The position numbers were made by a program, and so were the translations under genes. A stretch of DNA of 36,661 bases from Ferrimicrobium acidiphilum DSM 19497. Its GTDB lineage: Bacteria > Actinomycetota > Acidimicrobiia > Acidimicrobiales > Acidimicrobiaceae. Positions within the stretch are counted from its first letter, which is position 1; each line of letters begins with the position of its first letter. Below are positions 1 to 7,754 of the stretch, one piece after another. The stretch covers positions 1-36,661 of the forward strand of contig NZ_JXUW01000028.1 in NCBI RefSeq assembly GCF_000949255.1. Direction: 5' to 3'. The notes beneath the pieces are model-generated. The model was not told where the DNA came from. It searched no databases and saw only the letters and a program-made list of their open reading frames with translations.

Positions 1-535
1 ACTGCCTGATGTAGACGTCTTTGATCTGGCCGTGCTCGACGTAACGGCCAGACTTACGTCCATATCCTGCGGTCTCACCGACGTAAAGGAACGAAGAAGC
101 ACCATAACAAGTCCCGATGTGGCGGGAGGGATCGACAAACGTCTCAACCAAGAGCACCCGGTGTCCCCACGTATCAACCCAGTCTGCACTCAAACGTCGC
201 AGTGCCTTTGACATCACAGCGGATGCAGTGTTGGGACGCCTACCAGCAGGCAGAATACAGAATCGTTGGTTCGATGCGACGAAACGTAACCTGCGTTGCT
301 GGAGATCTCTCGTCCAGCCGATGAACCGATCACGAGGTCCACACGATAGTGCGGGTGACGCGAACCCGAGCAGTGCTACCCACCCGCCACAGGAGTCCGT
401 CGCTACATAGCGCATCGTCTCACCGACCATCCGGTGGCCAAGCCAGTGATGCTCGTCGAGTTCCGCATCGAACCTATTGGCGTCACCGACGCTTATCGGA
501 GCAACGCTCAATCCCACAAACCACTCATCTCGCAT
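1..535 (-). pseudogene. DUF4338 (DruA-like) protein, partial, transposon-associated
   Basis: An open minus-strand frame runs from about 543 off the left edge of the window. Reading it gives the hallmarks of the DUF4338 family (PF14236, shared by Druantia DruA and by N-terminal parts of some ISAs1-like transposases): EHHWLGHRMVGETMRYVA near the N-terminus, then RFIGWTRD, LRFVASNQRF, NTASAVM, a VLLVETFVDPSRHIGTCYGA stretch and GYGRKSGRYVEHG. The first in-frame ATG is at 535-533, without a clear Shine-Dalgarno sequence, and an in-frame TAA lies at 547-545. Full-length relatives carry roughly 100 more residues upstream, so the gene looks 5'-truncated at the junction with the IS3 remnant. Whether the C-terminal part outside the window is a DDE transposase or a Druantia-type protein cannot be told. 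Family assignment is confident, intactness is not. Confidence 0.8.
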
Positions 536-613
536 CCGATGAACTTAGCATTACCAGGACGAACGCGCCAATCGACACATAACACTGCAGGTCACAGCCA
601 TAGGGCTTCGACT

Positions 614-1279
614 ATGAAAAGGCCGTGCCTAGCGACGGGACCAGGCCAGGTTTGGAGTTGGGACATAAGCAAGCTCAAGGGTCCCTCCAAGGGGATCTAC
701 TGGCAGCTCTATGTGATCTTAGACATCTACTCTCGGGGGATTATGAACTGGAGGATCGAGGATCACGAGAGTGCTGAGCTCGCCAGAGAGCTCATGGATG
801 AGGCGATCACCAAAGAAGGCGTAGATCCGAACCAGTTGACGATTCATGCCGATAATGGAGCCTCGATGGCTTCACACAGTGTCGCGGAGTTCCTTGCCAC
901 CCTCGGGGTGAGAAAGAGCCACTCACGTCCCCATACCTCTAATGACAACCCCTACTCAGAAGCCCAGTTCAAAACCTTGAAGTACCGAGGGGACTTCCCT
1001 GAACGCTTTGAAACCATCGAAGAGGCGAGGATCTTCTTTGCAAAGTTCTTCAGCTGGTACCAGTACGAACACCACCATTCAGGCATTGCACTCATGACCC
1101 CAGCTGATGTCCATGAGGGATACGCCGAAGCGATCACCGAACGAAGAGCCGAGGTTCTGAAAGGCGCCTATCAAAACCACCCCGAACGCTTTGTAAACAA
1201 GGTTCCGACCCCACCCACCCTCAACACCGAGGTCTGGATCAACCGACCAAGTGAGGAGGAGATGAAAGAGAGTCCTTAG
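614..1279 (+). pseudogene. IS3-family transposase OrfB, 5'-truncated
   Basis: This is the integrase-core (rve) half of an IS3/IS150-type OrfB. The DDE residues are visible: D in VWSWDIS, D in IHADNG, and E in NPYSEAQFK. The family-typical tail follows: FFSWYQYEHHHSGI, LMTPADVH, NHPERFV and WINRP. Similarity begins abruptly at about the ATG at 614 (LATGPGQVWSWD). The frame is open upstream to 434, but those residues are the antisense of the DUF4338 gene and have no transposase character, so the HTH-containing N-terminal part of OrfB and the whole of OrfA are missing. I see no convincing terminal inverted repeat just after the stop. It is most likely a dead remnant that landed in, or recombined with, the DUF4338 gene. 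Confidence 0.85.
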
Positions 1280-1565
1280 CCGGCCGGAAGTTAACGTTTT
1301 GGATATTAAACTGATGAGTACTTCGTACATATTCTGTAGAGACCGTCCGGGTCGAGCTCAACCGCCGCTGTAGCTTGGAGTCGTTGTTGAACATGTGCAA
1401 TGATCTGCGAACTCATAGCTGGTGTTGATCGAGTCCTAGATTTCATAGATGGAGACATGGAGCGGAGGAATCAGTAGCTCCCCCGGCGGATAGATGGACC
1501 ATAGCCCGACTCCAATCCAAGTGTCTGACTACATAAGGTCGATCTGTGGGTCCATTGAGTTCGCC

Positions 1566-2363
1566 TCACTGGCTGGGATTGCATACTCGTTTGATCATGT
1601 GCGCGATCGATTCAGGATCCTCTAAAGGTACTAAATGGTGTACTCCATCGAGTACTTCAAGAGTCGCCCACGTGCTACTGTTGGCCGCTCGACGAGCAAG
1701 GTCAACAGGGCACGCCATATCGAGTGCCCCCCACAGCATCCAAATCGGTCGATCGATCATGAGGAAGTGTTCCTGATAATCCTCGTTGACCACCTTGACG
1801 AAGATCTCTCGCATGACACCAACCGCGTGCCGATAGTCATCCGAACCGTATCGCTGTCGAGCACTCTCTAACCGTTCGTTGGATAGCAGCCCAATGCCCG
1901 CCAAAGCACGCACCAGCCGATAGCCCAACGGGGACTTCGTCCGACTCTGGGGCCGGATAATGGGGACACCAACCAAGAGGAGCTCATCGACCAGCTCTGG
2001 GGCTACCACACTGGCTAGCTGTATAGCTACCCTACCACCAAAGGAGTGACCGACCACGATCAATCGACTAAGTCCAACCTGCTCTCGCCACTCACGAACA
2101 ACCTGAGCGACAGCTTCGGCATAACCCACGGAGTCGATGGCTACGAGAGGCGCATCGGAGTCTCCAAAGCCAGGCAGATCAAGCGTCAGTACTGACAGTT
2201 CTTCGTCGAGCAGTTCGATCACACGCGACCAATCGCGGTGATCTCGACGCCAACCATGAAGAAAAACAATCCCAAGCGCGCCCGCATCTCTAGAGCGTCC
2301 AACAATACTAGAGACCGATAGTGAGGGCTGGGAGAACGAAGTCGTGAAGAATGCAGCAGCTAC
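1566..2363 (-). CDS. alpha/beta hydrolase with a non-standard (GTA) start
   Basis: An alpha/beta-hydrolase-fold enzyme. The oxyanion-hole motif FLHGW is followed by LDLPGFGDSD, the nucleophile elbow VVGHSFGG, the acid-bearing strand MLWGALDMACPV and a late His in VHHLVPLEDP, so Ser-Asp-His are all present. The only standard start in frame is GTG at 2222, which would cut off FLHGW and the first strand. Coding character clearly extends upstream to about 2300, and no ATG, GTG or TTG occurs there. The frame opens right after the TAA of the upstream small gene, and a strong GAGGAG at 2375-2370 sits six bases before GTA at 2363-2361, which looks like a GTG mutated by one base. It is probably co-transcribed with the small Cys/His gene. 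Substrate unknown. It may be poorly translated or a nascent pseudogene. Confidence 0.75.
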   Translation of the reverse strand, partial: VAAAFFTTSFSQPSLSVSSIVGRSRDAGALGIVFLHGWRRDHRDWSRVIELLDEELSVLTLDLPGFGDSDAPLVAIDSVGYAEAVAQVVREWREQVGLSRLIVVGHSFGGRVAIQLASVVAPELVDELLLVGVPIIRPQSRTKSPLGYRLVRALAGIGLLSNERLESARQRYGSDDYRHAVGVMREIFVKVVNEDYQEHFLMIDRPIWMLWGALDMACPVDLARRAANSSTWATLEVLDGVHHLVPLEDPESIAHMIKRVCNPSQ

Positions 2364-2366
2364 GGC

Positions 2367-2564
2367 TTACTCCTCAGTATCATCATCGTGCCCATAGGCA
2401 GATGGAGCAGCCTGCAGCTCTTCATCATCCAAGTAAGCCATACACCAGTCGGAGTGTCCGTGCACCGAGTCGCCTCCGCACTCCTCGCAACGAATGAGTG
2501 GAACCGGGATTCCTCGCTTTGCCTTTCGCGCCTCTTCGTATCGACGATGACGACCCTTCTTCAC
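2367..2564 (-). CDS. small Cys/His-rich protein, unknown function
   Basis: A 65-residue protein I do not recognise. Its N-terminus is strongly basic (KKGRHRRYEEARKAKRG). The centre has C26-x2-C29 followed by H35, H37 and C41, a plausible single zinc-binding site, and the tail is acidic (DDDTEE). The start is GTG at 2564-2562, supported by GGGAG six bases upstream. It ends in TAA at 2369-2367, in the same reading frame as the downstream hydrolase, whose ribosome-binding site lies within its last codons, so the two are probably translationally coupled. The basic head plus a possible zinc site could suit nucleic-acid or ribosome binding, but that is only a guess. Confidence 0.6.
   Translation of the reverse strand: MKKGRHRRYEEARKAKRGIPVPLIRCEECGGDSVHGHSDWCMAYLDDEELQAAPSAYGHDDDTEE
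2370..2375 (-). promoter_or_regulatory. Shine-Dalgarno GAGGAG pointing to a GTA codon
   Basis: GAGGAG lies inside the last codons of the small upstream gene, six bases before GTA at 2363-2361. Spacing and strength are ideal for the hydrolase, but the codon at the expected place is not a known start codon. Confidence 0.5.
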
Positions 2565-2781
2565 GCGCTACTCCCACTCACTCTGACGAGACTTATTCAT
2601 TCCTCGCACGTCCAATAGCTAGTTTAGCGATTTGGATCTTGAAGATCTCCAGCTACCAGGTCAAAACGCTTGCTCGCTAGGATAGATTCCAAAGATTGCC
2701 TTTTGTCTTGATAGTACGCTCATGCGCTGACATGGCTGGCCTAGAGCACACGCCTAGACCGACATCGTTTGTGGCGAATAG

Positions 2782-2811
2782 CCATCCGCAGCACACGTCT
2801 GTTGCGGATGG
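2782..2811 (+). repeat. 9-bp perfect inverted repeat in leader of small gene
   Basis: CCATCCGCA (2782-2790) and TGCGGATGG (2803-2811) are perfect reverse complements around a 12-base loop. It lies about 80 bases before the start of the 74-residue gene. There is no T-run after it, so it looks more like an operator or leader hairpin than an intrinsic terminator. Apart from this hairpin I see nothing in the 2565-2891 gap. Confidence 0.5.
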
Positions 2812-2891
2812 TACTGCAGCGGCGGCGGTAGCCAGAGTGGCAAGTGAAGAGCTGCAGAACTCAGAGGGCAAATACAGAAGAAGGAGAGGCG

Positions 2892-3116
2892 ATGGCAGAC
2901 GCATTCGATCCAGATGAGATGATTGAGAGATTCCAACGACGTGCGGCGGCCGTCAAGTCACGTCCGATCCCGCCGGTTGAAGGCAGTGAGCGAGCCAAAT
3001 TCGTCGAGCAGGCCTCCGTCGACTACTTCGACTACGCAGTCATCGGGGATGCTGTCGCCAAGCTCGAGGATGGAATCCTCACTCTCACCATCGACTTACG
3101 GCCTCCACAGAGCTGA
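2892..3116 (+). CDS. conserved-looking small protein, unknown function
   Basis: A 74-residue acidic protein beginning MADAFDPDEMIERFQRR. The start at 2892 is preferred over an in-frame GTG at 2844 because AAGGAGAG lies just before it. The sequence has an amphipathic helical first third (RFQRRAAAVK), a PIPPVEG turn and a C-terminal half of alternating hydrophobics (VIGDAVAKLEDGILTLTIDL) that could form a small beta sheet. There are no membrane segments or cysteines. The pattern resembles short uncharacterised actinobacterial proteins I have seen, but I cannot name a family. It stands alone, converging on the lipoprotein gene. Confidence 0.65.
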   Translation: MADAFDPDEMIERFQRRAAAVKSRPIPPVEGSERAKFVEQASVDYFDYAVIGDAVAKLEDGILTLTIDLRPPQS

Positions 3117-3274
3117 TCGCAAACTAGTCACGAGAAGGGAAATGCCCCTCCATTAAGGCAAAAGCGCCTGAAGACATGCGAGATGATTCGTGCTTACAAC
3201 TTCTCCGGAATGAGGGCACAGAGGACACAGCTGCACGACGAGAGAGTCAGCGAGACCAGAGCACCGACTGGTGG

Positions 3275-5326
3275 TTAGCTTGCGCAGTGGAGACTCGCCA
3301 ATGGAATGCTCCTAAAGGTTGAGGTATTTGAACTTGAGTAGGTCACAAAGTAGAGGTTGTGTCGACCGGTAACTGCTGCTCCCACGTTTTTCGGGATGGT
3401 TGTCGTAGCGATATTGCACCAGTGATGTGCACGAGGAGCGAGGAGGGAGCTCCCGGTTCCACTGCCAATCCTGAGCAGATCACCCGTCTCTGGAATGACG
3501 AGTGTGGTTTGGTCCCAACTGGTCGGCGGAAGTGAGAACGTGGCTGTCGCCTGAACCCCTGGCGGGGTCGGAATATCGCTCACAACCTGCCAAGAGACTC
3601 CGCCATTTGTGCTTCTGCGAAGCGGGTAGCTTGACTGTGGATCTATGAGATATTCGGTCCCATGGACCGAGAACAGTTCGTTAGTCGCACAGGCGTTGGC
3701 CGAGCTCGGCCAGGATGATTGCATGAACTCTCTACCCTGATCTGTCGACAGTAGAATCGGCTGTTGGGCACCGTTCATTGCACAGTTCGAGAGGGTCGTC
3801 GTTGGGGAGAAGCGGACACAAGGTCCGAAGTGGGGACAGAGCATGCGTCCCTGTGTCCAGCTGGTCCCATTCGTGGTCGTCTCGGTGATCTCGGCATGAT
3901 GAGTGAGGGTGAAGTATGCGTGAATAAGGAACTGCGAGGATTGTAGACCAACAAAGTTCGCATTACTGATTCCCTGGGGAGAGGGGATCACGCTCCAAGT
4001 TCCCCCATCGTTTACCGAGATCACTGGCAGATAGGCGAAGTCTGGCGCCTTGTTCGGTATTTCTATCGGGTACGAGGCGGCGATCAAAGTCTTGCCTGTC
4101 GGTGTTTGCACGGCTGCGAGTTCGGTGGCACATGTCGCGCTATTGGCATTCGAGGATGGCACTCCTGCCTGTTCTAGCAGTTTTGAGACGCCGGCTGTGT
4201 TGATCTTTGTAATGTGGCCATTATCCAACATCTCCAAGGTGTTGTTTTGGCCGACACAAGACAGTGCAACTCCATTGGTCCCGCTCTCGGTAAAGATAGA
4301 CGGATCGGCACTGAGCTGGATATTCGTAGCACCTCTGAGGCTGATCGACCGGTAGGAGACGGGAGTGGCCACCTTAAATCCCACAGCACCAAGCAAGACA
4401 AAGTTGCCAGTTCCATTCTTAGGCTGAGAAAACTGATAGACCCCTCTCGCGACCTCCCGAGAAGGGCGCCTCTTTAGGACATCGAACTGGTCGACAAAGG
4501 GTTCATGGGTACCGATGATGTTGGTGAGAGCGATGGTGCCGCCCACCGGAGTCATCTCGCCCGGAATCAGGGTTTTTGAGGAGAGGGAAAGTCGGGGTAC
4601 TACAACGGCAACCGAGCGTTTGAAGCTAAGCGCGGTCGAGCCCTCTCCGTGGGCAAGCGCACATGCTCGATGAACCCCGAGACACTGTATAGATATAGGA
4701 TAGCTGCCGGCTCTTGGAGCGAGAAGTCGAAGAGGATAGCGTTCGAGCCAGGGTCCGCTTGGCGTCACAAACGAAGTTTGAAACTCAGTCGATGAGACCC
4801 AGTGGACGGAGGTGCCGTTGTAATGGAGTCCGTCAACGCAACCGTCAAAACAGACATTGGTGTGGGCAGGCTGGGGTGAGAGTGGGGTGCTAACACGGCC
4901 AGTGATGGTAACTCTCGCCCCTGGCACAACTGAGGTCGGAGATACGCTCAGGCTGACCGCAGGACCGCTATGGCCAGAAGGCACCGATATCCCCTCCTTG
5001 TTCGCTGCCGTTCCTCGAGGTGAGAGCACAGCTTCGACACCCAGATAATAGGTTCCTGACCGAAGGTTTGGGATCCGGTAACAGGACTTTGCAAGATGGC
5101 CGCTCATCGTCGCCCCGAGTGCTCCTAGCGCACACCCAGCCTGGGTGGCACTTGTGGGGACCGTTGGAGGATTCGGCTTCGATCTCGTCGGAACGGATTT
5201 TTGACCTGTTGGGTTAGTTGTAACGGGGCGTGAACTTGAGGACCCACAGGCAGCAAGAAGCAGCGCGAGACTCACCAGTATGATCCACCACGGTCTTCGT
5301 TGACTTAACAAGGTCGTGCTCGTCAA
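3275..5326 (-). CDS. secreted lipoprotein with BNR-like repeats
   Basis: A 683-residue exported lipoprotein. The N-terminus has RR at 10-11, a hydrophobic stretch to residue 26 and a lipobox LAAC with the lipidated Cys at 27, followed by a Ser/Thr/Pro-rich linker. The next part (about residues 125-250) contains an Ig/IPT-like segment (SPTSVVPGARVTITG) with paired cysteines (CFDGCVDG). The C-terminal half has BNR/sialidase-type Asp-box-like repeats (NDGGTWSV, TTNGTSWTQG, STNGGVSWQV), suggesting a beta-propeller anchored outside the membrane. The start is TTG, chosen because AGGAG lies six bases upstream. BNR-like propellers occur in glycosidases, Ycf48-type assembly factors and binding proteins. 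No catalytic signature was recognised, so function is open. It is monocistronic with long gaps on both sides. Confidence 0.8.
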   Translation of the reverse strand: MTSTTLLSQRRPWWIILVSLALLLAACGSSSSRPVTTNPTGQKSVPTRSKPNPPTVPTSATQAGCALGALGATMSGHLAKSCYRIPNLRSGTYYLGVEAVLSPRGTAANKEGISVPSGHSGPAVSLSVSPTSVVPGARVTITGRVSTPLSPQPAHTNVCFDGCVDGLHYNGTSVHWVSSTEFQTSFVTPSGPWLERYPLRLLAPRAGSYPISIQCLGVHRACALAHGEGSTALSFKRSVAVVVPRLSLSSKTLIPGEMTPVGGTIALTNIIGTHEPFVDQFDVLKRRPSREVARGVYQFSQPKNGTGNFVLLGAVGFKVATPVSYRSISLRGATNIQLSADPSIFTESGTNGVALSCVGQNNTLEMLDNGHITKINTAGVSKLLEQAGVPSSNANSATCATELAAVQTPTGKTLIAASYPIEIPNKAPDFAYLPVISVNDGGTWSVIPSPQGISNANFVGLQSSQFLIHAYFTLTHHAEITETTTNGTSWTQGRMLCPHFGPCVRFSPTTTLSNCAMNGAQQPILLSTDQGREFMQSSWPSSANACATNELFSVHGTEYLIDPQSSYPLRRSTNGGVSWQVVSDIPTPPGVQATATFSLPPTSWDQTTLVIPETGDLLRIGSGTGSSLLAPRAHHWCNIATTTIPKNVGAAVTGRHNLYFVTYSSSNTSTFRSIPLASLHCAS

Positions 5327-5346
5327 TCAGTTCTCCTAACCGACAA

Positions 5347-5375
5347 TTGACACTCCACTTGACCAATGTTATTAG
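5347..5375 (+). promoter_or_regulatory. sigma70-like promoter with no obvious gene
   Basis: A consensus TTGACA (5347-5352) is followed by a 17-base spacer and TATTAG (5370-5375, 4 of 6 matches). It points away from the lipoprotein gene into a gap with no recognisable plus-strand gene. It may be chance, or drive an unannotated RNA. Confidence 0.25.
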
Positions 5376-5463
5376 ATCTAGACGCTAGCTCGGCAACACT
5401 CCGCACCGAGTATCCACATCGTGGGTATAACACCTGCTCTTCAGATTTGAGTGCCAAACTTGG

Positions 5464-5721
5464 TCAGTGGTAGCCACCGGCTAGAGATGACTTGAGGAAG
5501 GTCACAGTAGTTCTACCAGCCTGAGTTAGACGAAGACGCCAACATGACACGAGAATGCTACCCGAATTGTTGAGATATCGCTCGGTCTTAGACGGCCTCT
5601 CGAGCTCGCCCCACCTACCTGCTACGTCACCGATTCGACACCGCTCCGATCGCCCCGGAAAGTCTGCATCGACTAGTTCCGCCTCTAGAGGTCGTGTGAG
5701 CTCACGAGCGGGCGTTATCAT
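5464..5721 (-). CDS. possible small protein, low confidence
   Basis: An 85-codon frame inside an otherwise empty 630-base gap (5327-5955). The ATG at 5721 is preceded by GGAGAGAC, a fair ribosome-binding site. The product is charged in its first half and has no recognisable family, membrane segment or signal peptide. A 6-bp hairpin (TCTCTC 5723-5728, GAGAGA 5733-5738) overlaps the ribosome-binding site and could mask it. It may well be non-coding. The rest of the gap holds only the promoter-like site at 5347-5375. Confidence 0.3.
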   Translation of the reverse strand: MITPARELTRPLEAELVDADFPGRSERCRIGDVAGRWGELERPSKTERYLNNSGSILVSCWRLRLTQAGRTTVTFLKSSLAGGYH

Positions 5722-5955
5722 GTCTCTCCGATGAGAGAAGCTTGGATTCAGTACCCGCTTGGGAGCAGTTCGAAAGCTGTACTCTCGTTAACGACGATTA
5801 AAGATCACTCTTTGAGGAGTCGGATAGCCTCAAAACAATGATCATCTGTGAGACCGGATCGACGACGTGTGCCACATAGGCCCATCGAAGCTCTCGCCAT
5901 TCGCGCAAGAGGTAGACGCAATCCAACTCATAGCGAAGTTGAGCATGCACTCTGA

Positions 5956-7236
5956 CTAATGAGTGCCCTCTGAGACTGGGCGAACGTGCAGGTGCTCTCC
6001 CCCGGTCACCTCGATCTTGCGCTCACCAGCCAAAAGAGCACCGAGTTCAGCGCCGCATACCTGGTAGCGCCAACCGCGAGAGAGTCCACCACGTCTCCGA
6101 ATAACAAAATCAACTATCTCGTCTCGGGAAGCGATCAAGGCTGGATCGATGCCAAGATCGAAGGCTTTAGCCTGAACGACAGAGGCCGAAAGGAGCACAA
6201 CAGGAGCCAGTTCGGGGCGCATCGTAGCAGAGATCGCTAGTTCGGCAGTAGCGGTACCGACCGGTTGATCACTTACCACCAACTCGAGCAGGTGACCAAC
6301 CATCTCGGCATCAAGACGCCGTCCATCCACACCGCGTAGTCGAGTCAACTCAGAACGTGACTGAGGCGCGGAGCGAGCAATAGATGCGATAGCGAGGTCT
6401 GACAGTATCGAGCGTGCAGGTACGTCGCGAACCCTTGCCTGTTCCTCTCTCCATGCGGCGATCCTTGCGGCGATTCGACGATTACGTTCGTCATCTAAGG
6501 CACGACACTCACGAATTTTCGTCCACGCTAGTTCGACTGGAACCTCAGAACGGCGACGGCGCACTACTGCTGCCATCTCCTCAAGCGCCCAGTCACGACG
6601 ATGCATGGAATCGAGTTCCGCCACAATCCTGCGCTCGAGCTCTTCGAGATAGAGCACATCGGTGGCGGCGTAGTCGATCTGCTCTGGGCTTAGCGGTCTG
6701 GCCATCCAATCCGAGAGCCGCGCACCCTTAGCGATAGTCACGCGTAAGAACTGGTGCAGGAGAGCCCCCAGGGAGGCATGACTAATACCAAGAAATCCTG
6801 CAGCCACCTGCGTATCGAAGAGCTGTACCGGGCGCGCACCAACAGCACGTTCTAGTATCTCAAGATCCTGCTCACTCGCGTGGAAGACAAACTTTATCTT
6901 CTCATCCACGAAGATCTCCTCCAGAGGAGAGAGATCGAGATCGAGAGGGTCGATCAAGAAGATCAGGTCACCGATCCTCGCCTGCACCAAAGCCAGCTTC
7001 GGATAGTAGCTCCGCTCTCGATGAAACTCAGTATCGACGGCTACCGCACCGATCTCCTTCGCCTCCTTCACAACCTCGGCGAGGTCAGTTTCAGTGGCGA
7101 CCCATCGTAATCGAATGCCCTGTCTGTGGACCAAAGCCGCCGTCAGATCCGGCATTGCACCGTCATCAGCACCCTCGACGGTACCGCTATGACCATAGCG
7201 ACCAAAACGCTCCAAGCTACCTCTATCCTTCGCCAT
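5956..7236 (-). CDS. rnd: ribonuclease D
   Basis: A DEDD-family 3'-5' exoribonuclease. The exonuclease domain has VDTEFH (D68, E70 of the acidic motif), FHASEQDLEI with the next Asp, and YAATDVLYL, the Tyr/Asp motif III. An HRDC domain follows (LDDERNRRIAARIAAWREEQAR and RLRGVDGRRLD), then an extra C-terminal segment of about 90 residues. At 426 residues it is somewhat longer than the E. coli enzyme (375). The ATG at 7236 overlaps the stop of the upstream flavin-reductase-like gene as TAATG, pointing to coupled translation. An earlier in-frame start at 7287 would reach into that gene and an ATG at 7155 is also possible, since the domain only begins near residue 40. RNase D trims tRNA and other stable RNA 3' ends. 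Confidence 0.9.
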   Translation of the reverse strand: MAKDRGSLERFGRYGHSGTVEGADDGAMPDLTAALVHRQGIRLRWVATETDLAEVVKEAKEIGAVAVDTEFHRERSYYPKLALVQARIGDLIFLIDPLDLDLSPLEEIFVDEKIKFVFHASEQDLEILERAVGARPVQLFDTQVAAGFLGISHASLGALLHQFLRVTIAKGARLSDWMARPLSPEQIDYAATDVLYLEELERRIVAELDSMHRRDWALEEMAAVVRRRRSEVPVELAWTKIRECRALDDERNRRIAARIAAWREEQARVRDVPARSILSDLAIASIARSAPQSRSELTRLRGVDGRRLDAEMVGHLLELVVSDQPVGTATAELAISATMRPELAPVVLLSASVVQAKAFDLGIDPALIASRDEIVDFVIRRRGGLSRGWRYQVCGAELGALLAGERKIEVTGGEHLHVRPVSEGTH

Positions 7237-7754
7237 TAGCCGCCATAGTGCATTCGAGTATCCGACATCGCTAACACCGCCGACCACTCCTCGAGAGGCT
7301 GACGTAGTACCATGTTATCGACAGAAGTGGTAACGAGCCAATGGCTGCCAAGCTGGCTACTAGAAATCACCCGCCCCACCACCATACCTAGCGAATCGCT
7401 GGGCATCCATAATCCGGAGCTACCCTCACGGACTACCGGGACGCCACTTGCGCTCATCGTCTCCTGATCAAAGATTGGAGCCTTTGCAAACTTGCGGGCG
7501 AGCGGCGCTTGGTCCCGATCAAGAAACACCAGGCCAATGGTGGAATCCTTGCTTATGAACTCTAAGGCGATCGCGCCATCCTCAATCGACATAGCGAGCC
7601 TGCGCGGTGTCTTGGCTACCTGCATGACGAGCGATATCGTCATAAAGTGCAACCTATCCTCTTGAGCTAAACTGAGAAGATAGAGACCCGACGTCATGGC
7701 CCATAGGGCACGGCGCAACTGAGCGTCATCGTCAGTAACTACACTCTCACCCAT
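7236..7754 (-). CDS. flavin reductase-like, FMN-binding split-barrel protein
   Basis: A 172-residue protein resembling the flavin reductase/DIM6-NTAB split-barrel family: LRRALWAMTSGLYLLSL at the N-terminus, FMTISLVMQVAKTPRRLAMSIE in the flavin-binding region, LVFLDRDQAPLARKFA and a central VVGRVISS strand. This part usually binds FMN and reduces it with NAD(P)H or uses it as cofactor, but the partner enzyme is unknown. The ATG at 7754-7752 has AAGGGAC upstream. Longer in-frame starts exist (for example ATG at 7778), which would run into the HIT gene. It shares the bases CATG with the divergent HIT gene start and overlaps the RNase D start, so it is the first gene of a two-gene unit. Family-level confidence is moderate, as the sequence is divergent. 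Confidence 0.7.
   Translation of the reverse strand: MGESVVTDDDAQLRRALWAMTSGLYLLSLAQEDRLHFMTISLVMQVAKTPRRLAMSIEDGAIALEFISKDSTIGLVFLDRDQAPLARKFAKAPIFDQETMSASGVPVVREGSSGLWMPSDSLGMVVGRVISSSQLGSHWLVTTSVDNMVLRQPLEEWSAVLAMSDTRMHYGG
7740..7745 (+). promoter_or_regulatory. -10 element TACACT for a leaderless HIT mRNA
   Basis: TACACT fits the actinobacterial -10 consensus TANNNT. It ends seven bases before the ATG of the HIT gene, so transcription would begin at or beside the start codon. No Shine-Dalgarno sequence precedes that ATG, which fits leaderless translation. The element sits inside the coding region of the divergent gene. Confidence 0.5.

Noticed and set aside
434-613. The start of the IS3 frame at 434 as the real N-terminus
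   Set aside because: These codons are the antisense of the DUF4338 gene and show no transposase similarity; family similarity begins at about 614.
1566-2222. GTG 2222 as the start of the hydrolase
   Set aside because: It would remove the oxyanion-hole HG motif and first strand that are clearly encoded upstream.
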